Source: Trichomonas vaginalis G3 (taxonomy: Eukaryota; Parabasalia; Trichomonadida; Trichomonadidae). Taken from it: 64,000 nucleotides of DNA. The position numbers and the translations under genes were made by a program. This document shows, piece by piece, positions 1 to 10,560 of this stretch (positions are counted from its first letter, which is position 1; each line of letters begins with the position of its first letter). The DNA lies in the NCBI RefSeq assembly GCF_026262505.1, contig NC_067207.1, positions 16,150,082 to 16,214,081 on the forward strand, read 5' to 3'. The notes beneath the pieces were generated by a model. It saw only the letters and a list, made by a program, of their open reading frames with translations. It had not been told where the DNA came from and made no database searches.

Positions 1-1450
1 GATAAACTGAAAGTTTTTGTGTAGCTTTATTACAATCTTTAACTGGTTTTTCAGCATTTAATGGCTTTAGTATTGTTGTTGGCTTTGGTCGATTTACGGG
101 AGCAGATTTTGGTTTCTTTTCAATTACAGGAGCTTTGGATACTTCTACTTGTTTCTGTTTTCTTATTGTAGATGATTTATTATCTTTAATAAACATTCTT
201 TCAGAAAATTTAATTGCTTGTTCCATGGTGTTTTCAACAGAAGGATTGTCAGAAACCGGATAAATCAATCTCCAATTTGTTGTCTTAGATATTTCTGTTT
301 CTTTCACTGGATCGAATGAGCATATATTTTCTCTTTCTTTCATATTACAATTCTTTAATGCTTTTTTATATCTACTTTTAATTGTTTTCTTTAAATCAAT
401 AATTTTCATTGCTCCTATCACTGCACTTCTTTTCAAACTTTCATCAAATGGACTTCCTGTCTGTAAACTTGGCACTGTATTGACTTCAATAAGCCACGGA
501 TTAACATCTTTATCAATCAAGATATCAAATCCAAGGATTTCAAAACACCGACATTTATTATCTGAATTGAAAATTTTAGAAGAATACGCTATCTTTAGCT
601 GAGAAGCAATTGATGCAATTGTATATCTTATTATATTGTCTATTTTATCTTGTAGAATTTTAACATCAACTGAATTTTCTTTCAATTTGTTAAATATACT
701 TGTCAAAGTTCTTTTAGAGCCAGTTTCTGGAGCAATATCTGTATCATTTGTTTGGAAATTTTCACATTTCTTATTCAAGGAAAAATTTGTAAGATGTCCG
801 TATACTTCGTCTAAATTTGATGATTTTGGAGGCTTATATGGTTCAGAGCAAAATCTAGCCATGCCTTCGTTATGTATATAAATTCGCAATGGTGATATAT
901 GAGTTACAAGCACATAAATTCTCAAATCAAATTTATATCCATCGATTAAATATGGTTCAATGTATTTTTGTGCAACAGCATCATCATAGTAATCATCGAC
1001 AAGATTAGGATTTTGAATTAATTTGATTCCTTTTCCCTGGCTTCCCGTATCAGGTTTGATAATAATTGTTCTATTGGATTTTTTGGGAATTGAATACATG
1101 TATTCTTTAAGAATTTTTGCCTCTCTTGGTAAGATGAAACTATGAGGATGAAATGTATAAATATCCGGTAAGAATTTTGACATCTTATCATAATTTTTGG
1201 CAAGTTCGACTTTATGAGCAATTTCGGCCATGAGTGGGAAGTGATTAACAAATTGGTAAGGTTTCATTGCTGTTATGATATCTGAGCACCCTTCGGCATC
1301 AACCCAAAATAATGTGTTTGCTGTTGTGGAAGAAGTAACTTTCCAGCCCATTTCTTCTACGCAGCTATGAATTAATTGGTAATGTGTGTTGTCAAGATTT
1401 ACGGATAATGGTTTTTTAACTTTTTTCTTCTTTATTTCAACTTCATTCAT
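1..1450 (-). CDS. Tubulin-tyrosine-ligase-like (TTLL) protein, 3' end outside window
   Basis: Reading from the ATG at 1448-1450 gives an open frame of 483 codons that runs off the left edge. TTL-domain landmarks appear in order: NHFPLMAEI (about residue 69), the ATP-grasp motif IIIKPDTGSQGKGIKLI (129-145), a segment ending KFDLRIYVLVT (173-183), EGMARF (195-200), HLTNFSLNK (219-227) and CFEILGFDILIDK with PWLIEVN (302-324). The family ligates amino acids, often glutamate, to tubulin tails using ATP; the polyglutamylase-type motifs favour a TTLL glutamylase over a simple tyrosine ligase, but the substrate cannot be told. After about residue 345 the protein becomes Lys/Pro-rich and probably unstructured. 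No intron signals were noticed. Likely a cytoskeletal host gene. Confidence 0.88.
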   Translation of the reverse strand, partial: MNEVEIKKKKVKKPLSVNLDNTHYQLIHSCVEEMGWKVTSSTTANTLFWVDAEGCSDIITAMKPYQFVNHFPLMAEIAHKVELAKNYDKMSKFLPDIYTFHPHSFILPREAKILKEYMYSIPKKSNRTIIIKPDTGSQGKGIKLIQNPNLVDDYYDDAVAQKYIEPYLIDGYKFDLRIYVLVTHISPLRIYIHNEGMARFCSEPYKPPKSSNLDEVYGHLTNFSLNKKCENFQTNDTDIAPETGSKRTLTSIFNKLKENSVDVKILQDKIDNIIRYTIASIASQLKIAYSSKIFNSDNKCRCFEILGFDILIDKDVNPWLIEVNTVPSLQTGSPFDESLKRSAVIGAMKIIDLKKTIKSRYKKALKNCNMKERENICSFDPVKETEISKTTNWRLIYPVSDNPSVENTMEQAIKFSERMFIKDNKSSTIRKQKQVEVSKAPVIEKKPKSAPVNRPKPTTILKPLNAEKPVKDCNKATQKLSVY

Positions 1451-1698
1451 TTTTATTCGTCATAAAATCCAAAAATGTATTTTATGCATTATTTTTCCAG
1501 GGTCAATCGTACTCCCTCTATAAGATATAGTTGTAATCAAATAGAGAAGCTAGTGACTTAATAACTGACGAAATTCAGATAAACTAAGTAAACGATAAAA
1601 TGGTATACGTAAACATTCTATAACTTTATAAATTATTACAAATGTAAAACAAATACAAATAAATAGTTTTGAATAAAAAAATTTGAAAAACTTTCTTT

Positions 1699-2832
1699 CT
1701 AATTAAGGGGTATTATTTCTGGTTTCTGCATTTTATATATGAATATATTATTTCTCGGATAATTAGAATGAGGAATTATTTTTCCAAAAGATATATTTTC
1801 ATCAAAAAGTAGTCTAACAGTAAATTTTCCGTATCTCTGTTCAGCTCCTACTAAGCTGATGTTTTCTATTATTGGTTTCCACTTGGATGTTCGATTAAAC
1901 ATTTCTCCAGTGTATGGAACATAAATACTCATTCCTGGTCTATAACTTAGCCTGTAATTGTTATTCAGCATATAAATATCTTGGGACGTATATGTAATCT
2001 CGCCTAAATCCGCTAAAAATTTTTTCCGCTTGATTTTGTATTTGACATAACGCGCTTTAAATGTTTCATCGAATGTTGCTTTTGTCATCTTGTGAAATGT
2101 AATTGGTGGTTCAGAAAGTCCATATTTCGGAACTTCTAAATCAGGAATTTCGCTGTGAAAAACATTCTGCATATTATCAGCGATACGATGCTCCCATTCG
2201 TCTGAGCCGATATACCTAGCAGCACAAAGTGCAAAACGCATTGAAGCAACAAAATATGGAGAATTGAACTTCTCTGAGCAATTAATAAGTTTTGGTCCTA
2301 TTCTTTCAAATAGATTGTTAGTAAATACAACACCTGCTCCTCCTTGTAAGAAATGGCGGCAACTCCAGTAATTAGGTGATGGTTTCATTAATTTAGTGAT
2401 ATCTGAAGAACAATATGATCGACCGTATGCTTTTGATATATTAGGATTTGAAGAATTGAGTAATTTGATCAATGAAGGTTTAAAAAAATAAGTATCATCA
2501 TCTCCAAATACATAAAAGCTTGCATTTGGAAATCTTTCGTAAGCGGCTTGCATACCAGGAAGAAATCTAAACTGGGCTTCGAGTCTACCTGAAAAATAGC
2601 CAGCACGACGAACAGATCGTCCGTAGCCAAAGCCTAAGTCTATAATGGTGACATTGCATGGTAAGGCTTCTCGTTTAATCTTATCAGAATCCCATGGATG
2701 TGTCATTTCTGTAAAGACTAATACATCCGAAAAGCTCCGAAACCAAGACCTGGCTTGCGCAACTAGACGGTCAGTTTGATCAAATCCTGACCATATTCCA
2801 ATTGTATATGTTATATTTCCATATTTGTTCAT
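1699..2832 (-). CDS. GT31/Fringe-like glycosyltransferase
   Basis: A 377-residue protein if started at the first in-frame ATG (2830-2832). It carries a metal-binding DDD inside VFGDDDTYFF (about residues 108-117), a GGAGVVFT segment (164-171) and SDEWEHRIADN further on. That is the order seen in Fringe and core-1 beta-1,3-galactosyltransferases (GT31), which use a nucleotide sugar in the secretory pathway. Several N-x-S/T sites fit a lumenal enzyme. Oddity: the frame is open upstream to about 2904 and encodes a strongly hydrophobic stretch (ending SIFNFFFCQA) that would make a signal anchor, but no ATG precedes it in that frame; an ATG about 80 bases upstream begins a short hydrophobic peptide in another frame. 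A one-base shift or sequence error near the start is therefore possible. Donor and acceptor unknown. Confidence 0.72.
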   Translation of the reverse strand: MNKYGNITYTIGIWSGFDQTDRLVAQARSWFRSFSDVLVFTEMTHPWDSDKIKREALPCNVTIIDLGFGYGRSVRRAGYFSGRLEAQFRFLPGMQAAYERFPNASFYVFGDDDTYFFKPSLIKLLNSSNPNISKAYGRSYCSSDITKLMKPSPNYWSCRHFLQGGAGVVFTNNLFERIGPKLINCSEKFNSPYFVASMRFALCAARYIGSDEWEHRIADNMQNVFHSEIPDLEVPKYGLSEPPITFHKMTKATFDETFKARYVKYKIKRKKFLADLGEITYTSQDIYMLNNNYRLSYRPGMSIYVPYTGEMFNRTSKWKPIIENISLVGAEQRYGKFTVRLLFDENISFGKIIPHSNYPRNNIFIYKMQKPEIIPLN

Positions 2833-3055
2833 AGAATTTGCTTGACAAAAAAAGAAATTAAAAATGCTCAAAATTATGGCACTTTTATCCTCAGAAATGC
2901 AGAAGAAATGAACAACATGTTATCAATGACGACACTTACATTCATGAGATATAACTGTTTGAATACTAATGATTAGTAATTGATATTCGAAATTAGATAA
3001 CATTTTTTAAAGCTAAAAACAAATAAAACAATATATAAAGCAGCTAACAAAGCTA

Positions 3056-4372
3056 CTAGAAATTAGAAAACTGTTCATCTTCATCAGCAAGTCTCTTTGC
3101 GAGTTTAATAAGTGGTGGAATATATTTTTGATCGCATGCACATTTGAGAAATGAATGATTAAGCAGCTCCTCTGCTGTTGGTCTTAATTTTGGATCTTTT
3201 CTTAAGCATTTATCTAAAAAGTCAAGTAATTCTGGTGATCTACTTTCTTTATCAGATATTTCTGGTATACCTTTTGTAACAATTAAAAACGTAGCTCTCA
3301 TTGGTGGTTCATCAACATATGGAGGTTCACCTTCTGCAAGTTCTCTGCACAATATGCCAAGTGACCATATATCAACGGCAAAACTATATGGTGTGCGTTG
3401 TATAAGTTCAGGTGCCATCCAAAATGGAGTTCCGACCATTGAATTTCTTCTTTCAGCTGCTGTAGTAAGTTGAGCTGCATATCCGAAATCTGCTAACTTT
3501 ACGTGGCCCTTTTGAGATAATAATACATTGTCTGTCTTAATATCTCGATGAATTTTATTTTGAGAATGTATATACTTAAGGGCAAGTAGGATTTCGCGTG
3601 CTATGTATGCAATGTGTGGCTCCATACAATCACAATAGCGAGCAACATATGTAAGCGCGCCAGCATCCATGTATTCCATAATTATCCAAAGAGTATTTCC
3701 GTCTTTATATGCATCATAAAATCGAATAATATGTTCATCCTTCATTGTATACATTAATCTTGTTTCGTCAAGTAAATATTTTTCTTTCTTTTCATTTAAA
3801 TGCATTTCTTTCACTGCAACTTCTATTCCATTATAAATAGCTGTATAAATAATGCATGTACTACCTTCATCAATTACTTGCATGTTTTGTAGAAGTGGAC
3901 GAGGATCTTGATATTTTATTACTTCTTCAAGTGGGGGTAGTACATCTGCTGACTTTGTATCAGGTTCGTATTCATCGATTTGTGCCGGTTCACTATTAAA
4001 GAAATTAAGAACGTCAACTGTACTCTCAGGATTAGAAATTACATCATCTTTAGTTAATCCACTATTTTTCAGTAAGCACTCATATTCTGGTGGTAAGCCA
4101 ATTAGACCATTTTCACTGTCTAATGAGACATGAATTTTGTGCTCGACATCTGTGGGCTTGGAAATTTTGAGTTTTGTTTTACATGATATTTCTGGAAGCA
4201 TTTGTGGATCTATTGTATTATCATCAATAGCCTCTCCGGAAAAACCACTTGGAATGTGCTCAATCATAGAGCGTGGAACATTAAGATACGTTCCTTTTGC
4301 GTTAACAGTTATATGGATGTGATGTAATAGTTCAAATGGCTCTGATATCGATAGTTTTTTGCCTTGATTCAT
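3056..4372 (-). CDS. PAK-like (STE20 family) protein kinase with two CRIB-like segments
   Basis: 438 residues from ATG 4370-4372. Two N-terminal segments fit the Cdc42/Rac-binding CRIB pattern: one beginning ISEP with HHIHITVN (residues 9-25) and one beginning ISKP with HKIHVSLD (70-85). PAKs normally have one. The kinase domain follows: a degenerate glycine loop (about 168-176), VAVKEM with catalytic Lys188, HRDIKTDN (275-282), DFG (295-297) and GTPFWMAPE (314-322), so all catalytic residues are present. Such kinases are activated by Rho-family GTPases and act on actin and motility. A TCATTT match to the trichomonad initiator consensus lies about 45 bases upstream of the ATG on the coding strand. 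Confidence 0.92.
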   Translation of the reverse strand: MNQGKKLSISEPFELLHHIHITVNAKGTYLNVPRSMIEHIPSGFSGEAIDDNTIDPQMLPEISCKTKLKISKPTDVEHKIHVSLDSENGLIGLPPEYECLLKNSGLTKDDVISNPESTVDVLNFFNSEPAQIDEYEPDTKSADVLPPLEEVIKYQDPRPLLQNMQVIDEGSTCIIYTAIYNGIEVAVKEMHLNEKKEKYLLDETRLMYTMKDEHIIRFYDAYKDGNTLWIIMEYMDAGALTYVARYCDCMEPHIAYIAREILLALKYIHSQNKIHRDIKTDNVLLSQKGHVKLADFGYAAQLTTAAERRNSMVGTPFWMAPELIQRTPYSFAVDIWSLGILCRELAEGEPPYVDEPPMRATFLIVTKGIPEISDKESRSPELLDFLDKCLRKDPKLRPTAEELLNHSFLKCACDQKYIPPLIKLAKRLADEDEQFSNF

Positions 4373-5842
4373 GCGAAAAAAGATGCCTCAAATACTATCG
4401 TTATATTTACAAAATGAGAAAAATTTGTGATCGATGTAAAATTACGTACCTGACAAATAACCGGTAATTTTTTTTGAAAATAATGTTTCGGATTTATGGG
4501 TATGTGATAATAAAAGTTTTTTTTTATTTTTTATTTTTATTTTTATTTTTTTTTTTTGAAAGAGCGAGATATGGGCTACATGTCAAGAGTATTTGGTCCT
4601 TGTTATTTAAAAATTAATAAGGATTAAAAAAACGCCATTAGAAATAATGTGTATGAATGTTTTCGAATTTGATGAGGTTAAGGGTGCGCCCGGGAGGATC
4701 ATGTAAACTTCAGAATTTAGAACCTTAATTTTTAAGCAATAACTTGGTACCTAAATAGGTAGGAAAACTCTAAAAATATCAAAAAATACAACTTGGCTCC
4801 ATAATAATTCTGTCATGGTGGCTGTTTGTATCCCCTAGTATTTTCCTCTTGAATCTCTTTTTCTGTCGAAATTAAATTCAAATCTCAGAAGTAGAAGTGA
4901 ATAATCGACTTATTACTGCTATTATACGAATAAATAAATTCATTATATTATTTTTATTTACATAATATCTGTTTGAAGTCCATAATTCTATAAATTTTTC
5001 TTCAAAAACATTACAATCTTGATAGTTTTGATACTGTTTAATAGGTTTTTGGCACCTTATTTAGTATTTACTACGTATAGAGTCGATCTGAACTTAATTT
5101 TCGGAAATTTAAAATATTTATTATAAGTAAAATCTGATTTGAAATTTATGTTTAACTACTCATATCTTGCATTATCCTGAGTAGCTTTTGTAAAAATTCA
5201 TCAAAAAAGATTTTAAGGTGCTTTAATTTTTATTTTTAAAATAATGCATATTATTATATAACTAGCATATTTACAAATTTTAGTGCTTTCAAAAATTTAA
5301 TCCTCCTCCTCTCAAATAAACGTACATCCGGGTGGCATGTTTTTTGCAAAAAATAAAATTTCATTTTTTATGCTTAAGGGTGCCCTATAGACGATAGACC
5401 ACCCTCAGAAAAGCACTTTTAAGGTTATTTCTGTTAAGCTTTTATCTCGTTCAAGAGAGAGATTTTTTGAACTTTACCATATCATAATGCTTAGTTATAT
5501 TATGACCAATCTCTACGATTTTGAAGATTTAAATTACGTTGAGAATTCATCGATTTTTTGATTTTTTGATTTTTTTTGAGTTTTTTTGATTTTTTCAAAA
5601 AAATAAAAAAGAAAGAAAATAAGGAAGGCATATAGTGTTTTCATTAAAAACAATTATTACAGTAAACAATGTCGCCAATTATTGGTTTTTTGAAATAATA
5701 AATTTGAAAAATGAAATATTGAGCATATATTCTACCCAATATCAATTGACTGATTAAATACAATATATATCTTTGCTTTATTCACTTTGATTACTTTTGT
5801 ATTAAAAAAACCGTAAAATTTGGCGGGATTTTAGCTCTTCCT
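4373..5842. other. AT-rich intergenic stretch, no gene seen
   Basis: About 1.47 kb without a convincing open frame on either strand. It contains T-rich tracts near 4516-4556 and A/T runs near 5550-5620. I saw no terminal repeats, RNA gene or transposase remnant. Its right part presumably holds the promoter of the gene at 5843. Confidence 0.6.
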
Positions 5843-6421
5843 ATGGAGTATTCTATTCCAATCATGGAAGGATACACAATTGAAGAGATATTAATAACAT
5901 ATAAAGCTGATGACTGTCAAAAAAGGGTCTATCATCGAACTGTTTATTCAAATAAGAAACCTTTTTCGCATTTCATTAATCTAAACCAGTTTAATTCAAA
6001 ACAAGATCATTCACAATCAAATGTTAAGGAAGAAACAATATTCAACGTCAAATTTAAGCCTGGAGTTCCGTATAGTGACGTTGTCAAGAATCTTCATACT
6101 TACATTTCTCTTATATCTGGTGCAGGATTTTCAAAACACATTGAATTGGCATCACTCCTAAACTTTCGTTGCCCAACAGAAACTACATTACTTGCGCATC
6201 TAAAGAGCATATTGCCAGATCTTGAGAAAGTTGCAACAGCAAGTTGTGAAGCTAATATACAAGAAATTCTTAAACATGATTCAGAATACAAATTTAATGT
6301 TTCATTAGATTGCGCATGGAGTTCTAAGCGATGCTTTACATGCCGTCATTATGCTTATAGATATAAATACAAACAAAATATTAGATTTTAGAATAGTTTC
6401 AAGGCATCCAGAATTAATATA

Positions 6422-7717
6422 GGGTGTCCAAAGGTGCGTTTAGCACAGCGCTCTATATGAGACTATTAAAGGAGATATATGCTGATTATAAATATATAAT
6501 AAAAAATATGAATATATGTATATGATGAGTAAGTTGTATTTTGGCGCCATGCCGGGATATAAAATGAATTTTGAGACAAGAGGCGGTTTCGCGGGAAATT
6601 TTGGCGGGATTTTTTTCATTTTTTTAATGAATCATAAAGAAAACATCCTCGCTCTTGCAAAAAAATGCAAAGACTGTAAAAAATCTACGAGACATTGGTA
6701 AAATGCTTCAGTATGGATGCTCCTAGCTATTCCACTGTAACGTATCATGTTAGGATGTATCACTTCATGAACAAAAAGGCGCCCATCATAAAAATTGACA
6801 AAAAATCGCCGGATCAAAGAAAATCAAAGCAATTCTTCAAGCGCTAGATGAAGACCCAAGAGCATCACTCAGAAGGATAGAGGAGATGACAAAGATACCA
6901 CGTACAACAGTCAGTTATTATCTGCACAATTATTTGAACTACAAACTAGCGTATACACGTTGGGTTCCGCACAACCTTAATTCAGTTCAAAAAAATCTAG
7001 AGTCCAATCTTCGAAAGAGCTCCTCTCTATATTGCGTGCGTATCAATCCAAGAAGTTTCGCTTTTAGTAACAGGGGACGAGTCTTGGTTTCAATATGCAA
7101 CAGAAGCCAAAATCATGTGGATCCCGAAGGATGAAAATCCGCAAACATTCCCGAAGAAAAAAATTGACACACCAATGATGATGTTGTCGGTTTTTTGGGG
7201 CGTGAATGGCATCATCGCAATTGATATTCTTCAAAAACCTAATACGATGAATGCTCAGTATCTAATTGACAATGTTCTTACTCAAATTATCAATTCTGAT
7301 GAGTTTGAGAAATCCAAACAACAAAAACAAAAGTTTGCAATTCATTTTGATAATTCAAGAGTTCACAAAAGTCATAAGGTAATGAATTACTTGGTGGAAA
7401 ACAATGTCAAAGTTGTTCCAAACCCAATTTATTCACCTGATATTGCACCCTCTGACTTTTATTTATTCGGCACGCTAAAAAAGAGAGCTGAAGGACGCGA
7501 ATTCGCGAGTCCAGATGATCTTGAAAATTTTGTAAGAGAGCAATTTGAGCAATTTTCTCATGATGATTTAAAGCGTGTCTTTCAAGCCTGGATCGATCGC
7601 TGCGAACGCGTGATTGAATCCAATGGTGATTATATTTAAATAAACTTTATATATATGTAACTTGTTTATTTCTATTCGCAGTATTCAGGTTTGTGCTAAA
7701 CACACCTTTGGACACCC
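6422..7717 (+). mobile_element. mariner element (Tvmar1-like)
   Basis: About 1.3 kb bounded by inverted repeats of roughly 26 bases that differ at one position (left begins GGGTGTCCAAAGGTG; right is its complement ending CCTTTGGACACCC). TA dinucleotides flank both ends (6420-6421 and 7718-7719), the mariner target duplication. Length, termini and the D,D34D transposase agree with Tvmar1, the mariner known from T. vaginalis. It sits inside the transposase-like gene at 5843-9644. Confidence 0.9.
6627..7639 (+). pseudogene. mariner transposase, broken
   Basis: From ATG 6627 to the stop at 7639 there is room for about 337 codons, the usual mariner transposase length. The N-terminal helix-turn-helix region (6627-6960) and the catalytic domain are recognisable. 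VTGDESWF (about 7082-7105) holds the first Asp; HFDNSRVH (second Asp) and PSDFYLF (third Asp) are 34 residues apart, the D,D34D signature. The frame is interrupted in the N-terminal half and again near 6990-7060, so this copy should not make an active enzyme. It could still be moved by a transposase made elsewhere. Confidence 0.88.
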
Positions 7718-9644
7718 TATAAAATTCAAAAGTCCCAAAATTTTGGTTGAACCAAAAATTTCACCAGGATTAATGGAAAGCTATGCATTACGTGATATGT
7801 TGAAATCTGATTTATGGAAAAAAATAAAAGTTTTTTGTTCAGATGGTGATGTTAAAGATTCAACAATGATAGAGAATTCTGGTGCACAATTATCACATGT
7901 AAGAGATCCAAATCATGTGATAAAATCAGCATTTTCAAAAATTGTCACTAAATATCCTAAATTTGAAAAAATATTTAGGATCCTTTTTGCATGCCCAACA
8001 TTAAAACCAGAGCAAAAGGTTCAGAGATGGATGGGATTAATTAATAGATATCCAGGAGAATCACCAGAGCATATCGAAAAAAGAGAAATTATTACAAATA
8101 TTGCTCCATTGTTTCTAAGAATCAGCAAACAATATCATACAAATTTCAACCAAGCTTTCAATTCATTGAAAGCCCATTTAGTCCCAAAAAATCTTCGTTG
8201 GATTATTGGATTTCCAGCCAGAATTTTTGTTTCTGTATTTACGTATAATGAAGACAATTGGAAGACAAAACTAAGAAGATTAATGGGTATAGATGATTCT
8301 TATTTTGATGAAGATATTTTACAAGTTATATTAAATTTCGAAAATAAATCCGATTATGACCATATCAGAAGAACTTCGGAAAACTACAGAAATCATAACA
8401 GATGCGTTCATTACATTCCAGATGAAATTGACCCAGAATTCGCTGACTTCGTTCCTCATAAACCGTCAAAAGCTGGATCCAGATCCGAAAAAATTGAATA
8501 CACTGACGATGAGGATCCGCCAGCGGATGAAGAACCGTCAGAATCTGAAAATCTTTCACTTCCAACAGATTATCCAAAATTCAACATAAAATCTATATTT
8601 GGTTCCGATATCAAAGTACCACCAGATTGGAAAAGGTTTTCATTTTTCTTCAAGGCGAAGGAAATTCCAGATGATCCTCAAGAATTCCAAAATTTATTAT
8701 CCAAATTTAAACAAGATCTTTATAATACGTACTCGTCTTTAATTCGTATTAATGAAGAAAACATCTCGGCTGTTGCAGTTTACGATTCTCAGCAAGCAAA
8801 AGAAATTATGAATTCAGCTTTTACTGATTTTCATAACTTTGAGAAAATTAAGATAAACGCAATCAATTATCTTAACGTCCTCAACCACAATCCACCATCT
8901 CTTGAAATGATAGCAGATTTTCATCCTGATTTGATACAACTTCCACAGACACTCAGAAAAACTCATGATAAGCCTAAAAAACAAAAGCTTGGTATCAAGC
9001 TTGGAAAAAATCTCAGTTTTCTTGCCGTTATTGTTCAACTTATTACATTTCGACCATTAATGCACAAACTATTTGACGAATTATTCTCTAATCCCAATGA
9101 GCAACAGTTAATATACAAAGAAATATTATCGCTCACAAATCGGAACTTTTCGGAAAATGCAGATGTTACTTATCTGTATCACCTGTACTCGAAACGGCAA
9201 AAGATACATCAAGCTGATCCAATTGATGCTTTCAAACAATTACAAGAATCGCTTGCATGTGAAGCTAGGCAACTAGATCTTATTGATTATTTCAAAAAAT
9301 TCTGCTGGGGATTTACAGATAAAATTGACATTCCTCTTGTTAATAATAACGAACTTCAACTTACTCCTACTTTTTCAGATTATCTTTTTATTGATGTTGC
9401 TGGTTTTACGTTTCCATTGGATGATTACACATGGAATAACAATCCAGCTGTAAAATCCAAACTAGTAGCCATAATAACTTATCACAGTCGACAATATAAT
9501 ATTATTATTTTGGACGAAAACATCAATTCATGGATTCTCTTTTGTAATACCAAAATATCTTACATTCGTGATGAGGAATTGGCGAATAATTTAAACAAAG
9601 GCGCATATAATACACCGAAATATTTGATTTTCGAAAAAATTTAG

Positions 9645-10105
9645 GTTTTTCAAAAATTAAATCTTTCATTTGTAATGTATGAATAAAATGTATGTATTTG
9701 CGTTACATATTAAGTTCTGTCAAAATGTAAGCTATTGAATTTTTTGAGAGGGAAATAATCGTCGAGGAAGTAAAAAGTGACGCTTTAGGAAATATTATTA
9801 AAAATATGATAATAAATATATTTGGAAAAAATATATTTTTTTTTCAAAAATTGAAATGTTCATAGAATATTTTGAAAGATGTAGGGAATTGAATTCGGTA
9901 ATATATGATAATCAGGATTTTTAAATTTCAAGGAAAAATAGCTTTTGTGAATACTTTTGAGAACTCTTCTCAAAGATCATGATTCAAATATATTAAGGAG
10001 CCAAAATATTAGAGATGAGTTCACAATCAAAATTTTACATTTTAATTATTTAGAAAAACGTATTAACCTCAATAAAAAAATATCTCAAAGATTAATAGTT
10101 AATTT
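9645..10105. other. Gap between the transposase-like gene and hairpin array A
   Basis: AT-rich; no open frame or recognised repeat. It may contain the 3' end of the element that carries the 5843-9644 gene, but I could not find matching terminal repeats. Confidence 0.4.
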
Positions 10106-10560
10106 AGGGTTTCCTAGCTATCTAGAGGGAATTGTTCCTTATGATGTATATATTTATAATGTATGCATCATAAGGAACAATTCCCTCCTTAAAACGAGAA
10201 AACTTGTTCGAAATTGTTTATCATTTCGAACAAGTTTTCTCGTTTTTAATAACAAACTAAAGGCTATGAGGCACTGATTATATATTAGTGCCTCATAGCC
10301 TTTAGTTCCCAGTAGATAGCTGGGAAACTTTCTCCAAATGATAAGTTATTTAGAGAAAGTTTCCCAGCTATCTAGAGGGAATTGTTCCTTATGATGTATA
10401 TATTTATAATGTATGCATCATAAGGAACAATTCCCTCCTTAAAACGAGAAAACTTGTTCGAAATTGTTTATCATTTCGAACAAGTTTTCTCGTTTTTAAT
10501 AACAAACTAAAGGCTATGAGGCACTGATTATATATTAGTGCCTCATAGCCTTTAGTTCCC
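10106..10560. repeat. Hairpin array A: 250-bp unit of four back-to-back hairpins, nearly two copies
   Basis: Consecutive inverted repeats: 10125-10187 (stem about 22, ends GAGGGAAT/ATTCCCTC), 10191-10246 (stem 24), 10255-10307 (stem 21) and 10315-10372 (stem 20 or more, core GGGAAACTTTC). The series restarts at 10375, exactly 250 bases later, and runs to about 10557; a remnant of the last 3' arm precedes the first hairpin at about 10111. Spacers between hairpins are only 2-10 bases. The stems are perfect or nearly so. No open frame of note lies across it. Array B at 45.3-46.3 kb has the same hairpin order. Confidence 0.92.

Larger units (their letters stand above)
5843..9644 (+). pseudogene. 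DDE-transposase-like protein with a degenerate ubiquitin-protease (USP-like) C-terminal domain, interrupted by a mariner
   Basis: The left part (5843 to about 6420) and right part (from about 7720) are the two halves of one reading unit separated by a mariner; the left half also has a frame change near 6330. The N-terminal half looks like an RNase H-fold transposase: VSLDCAW carries a candidate first Asp, then strand-like hydrophobic repeats, then after the mariner GLMESYALRDML and FCSDGD with a candidate second Asp and DPNHVIK. A linker rich in D/E follows (about 8420-8560). The last ~215 residues (about 8985-9641) resemble a USP fold: NLSFLAVIVQLITFRP aligns with the Cys box but has Ser where the catalytic Cys sits, and ITYHSRQYNIIIL aligns with the His box but has Gln at the His position. 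The protease would then be inactive. Family unassigned: Mutator-like or Kolobok-like are candidates. Inference rests on motifs only. Confidence 0.55.

Noticed and set aside
10106-10560. CRISPR array
   Set aside because: The regular repeats are hairpins with no unique spacers between conserved direct repeats, in a eukaryotic setting with no cas genes.
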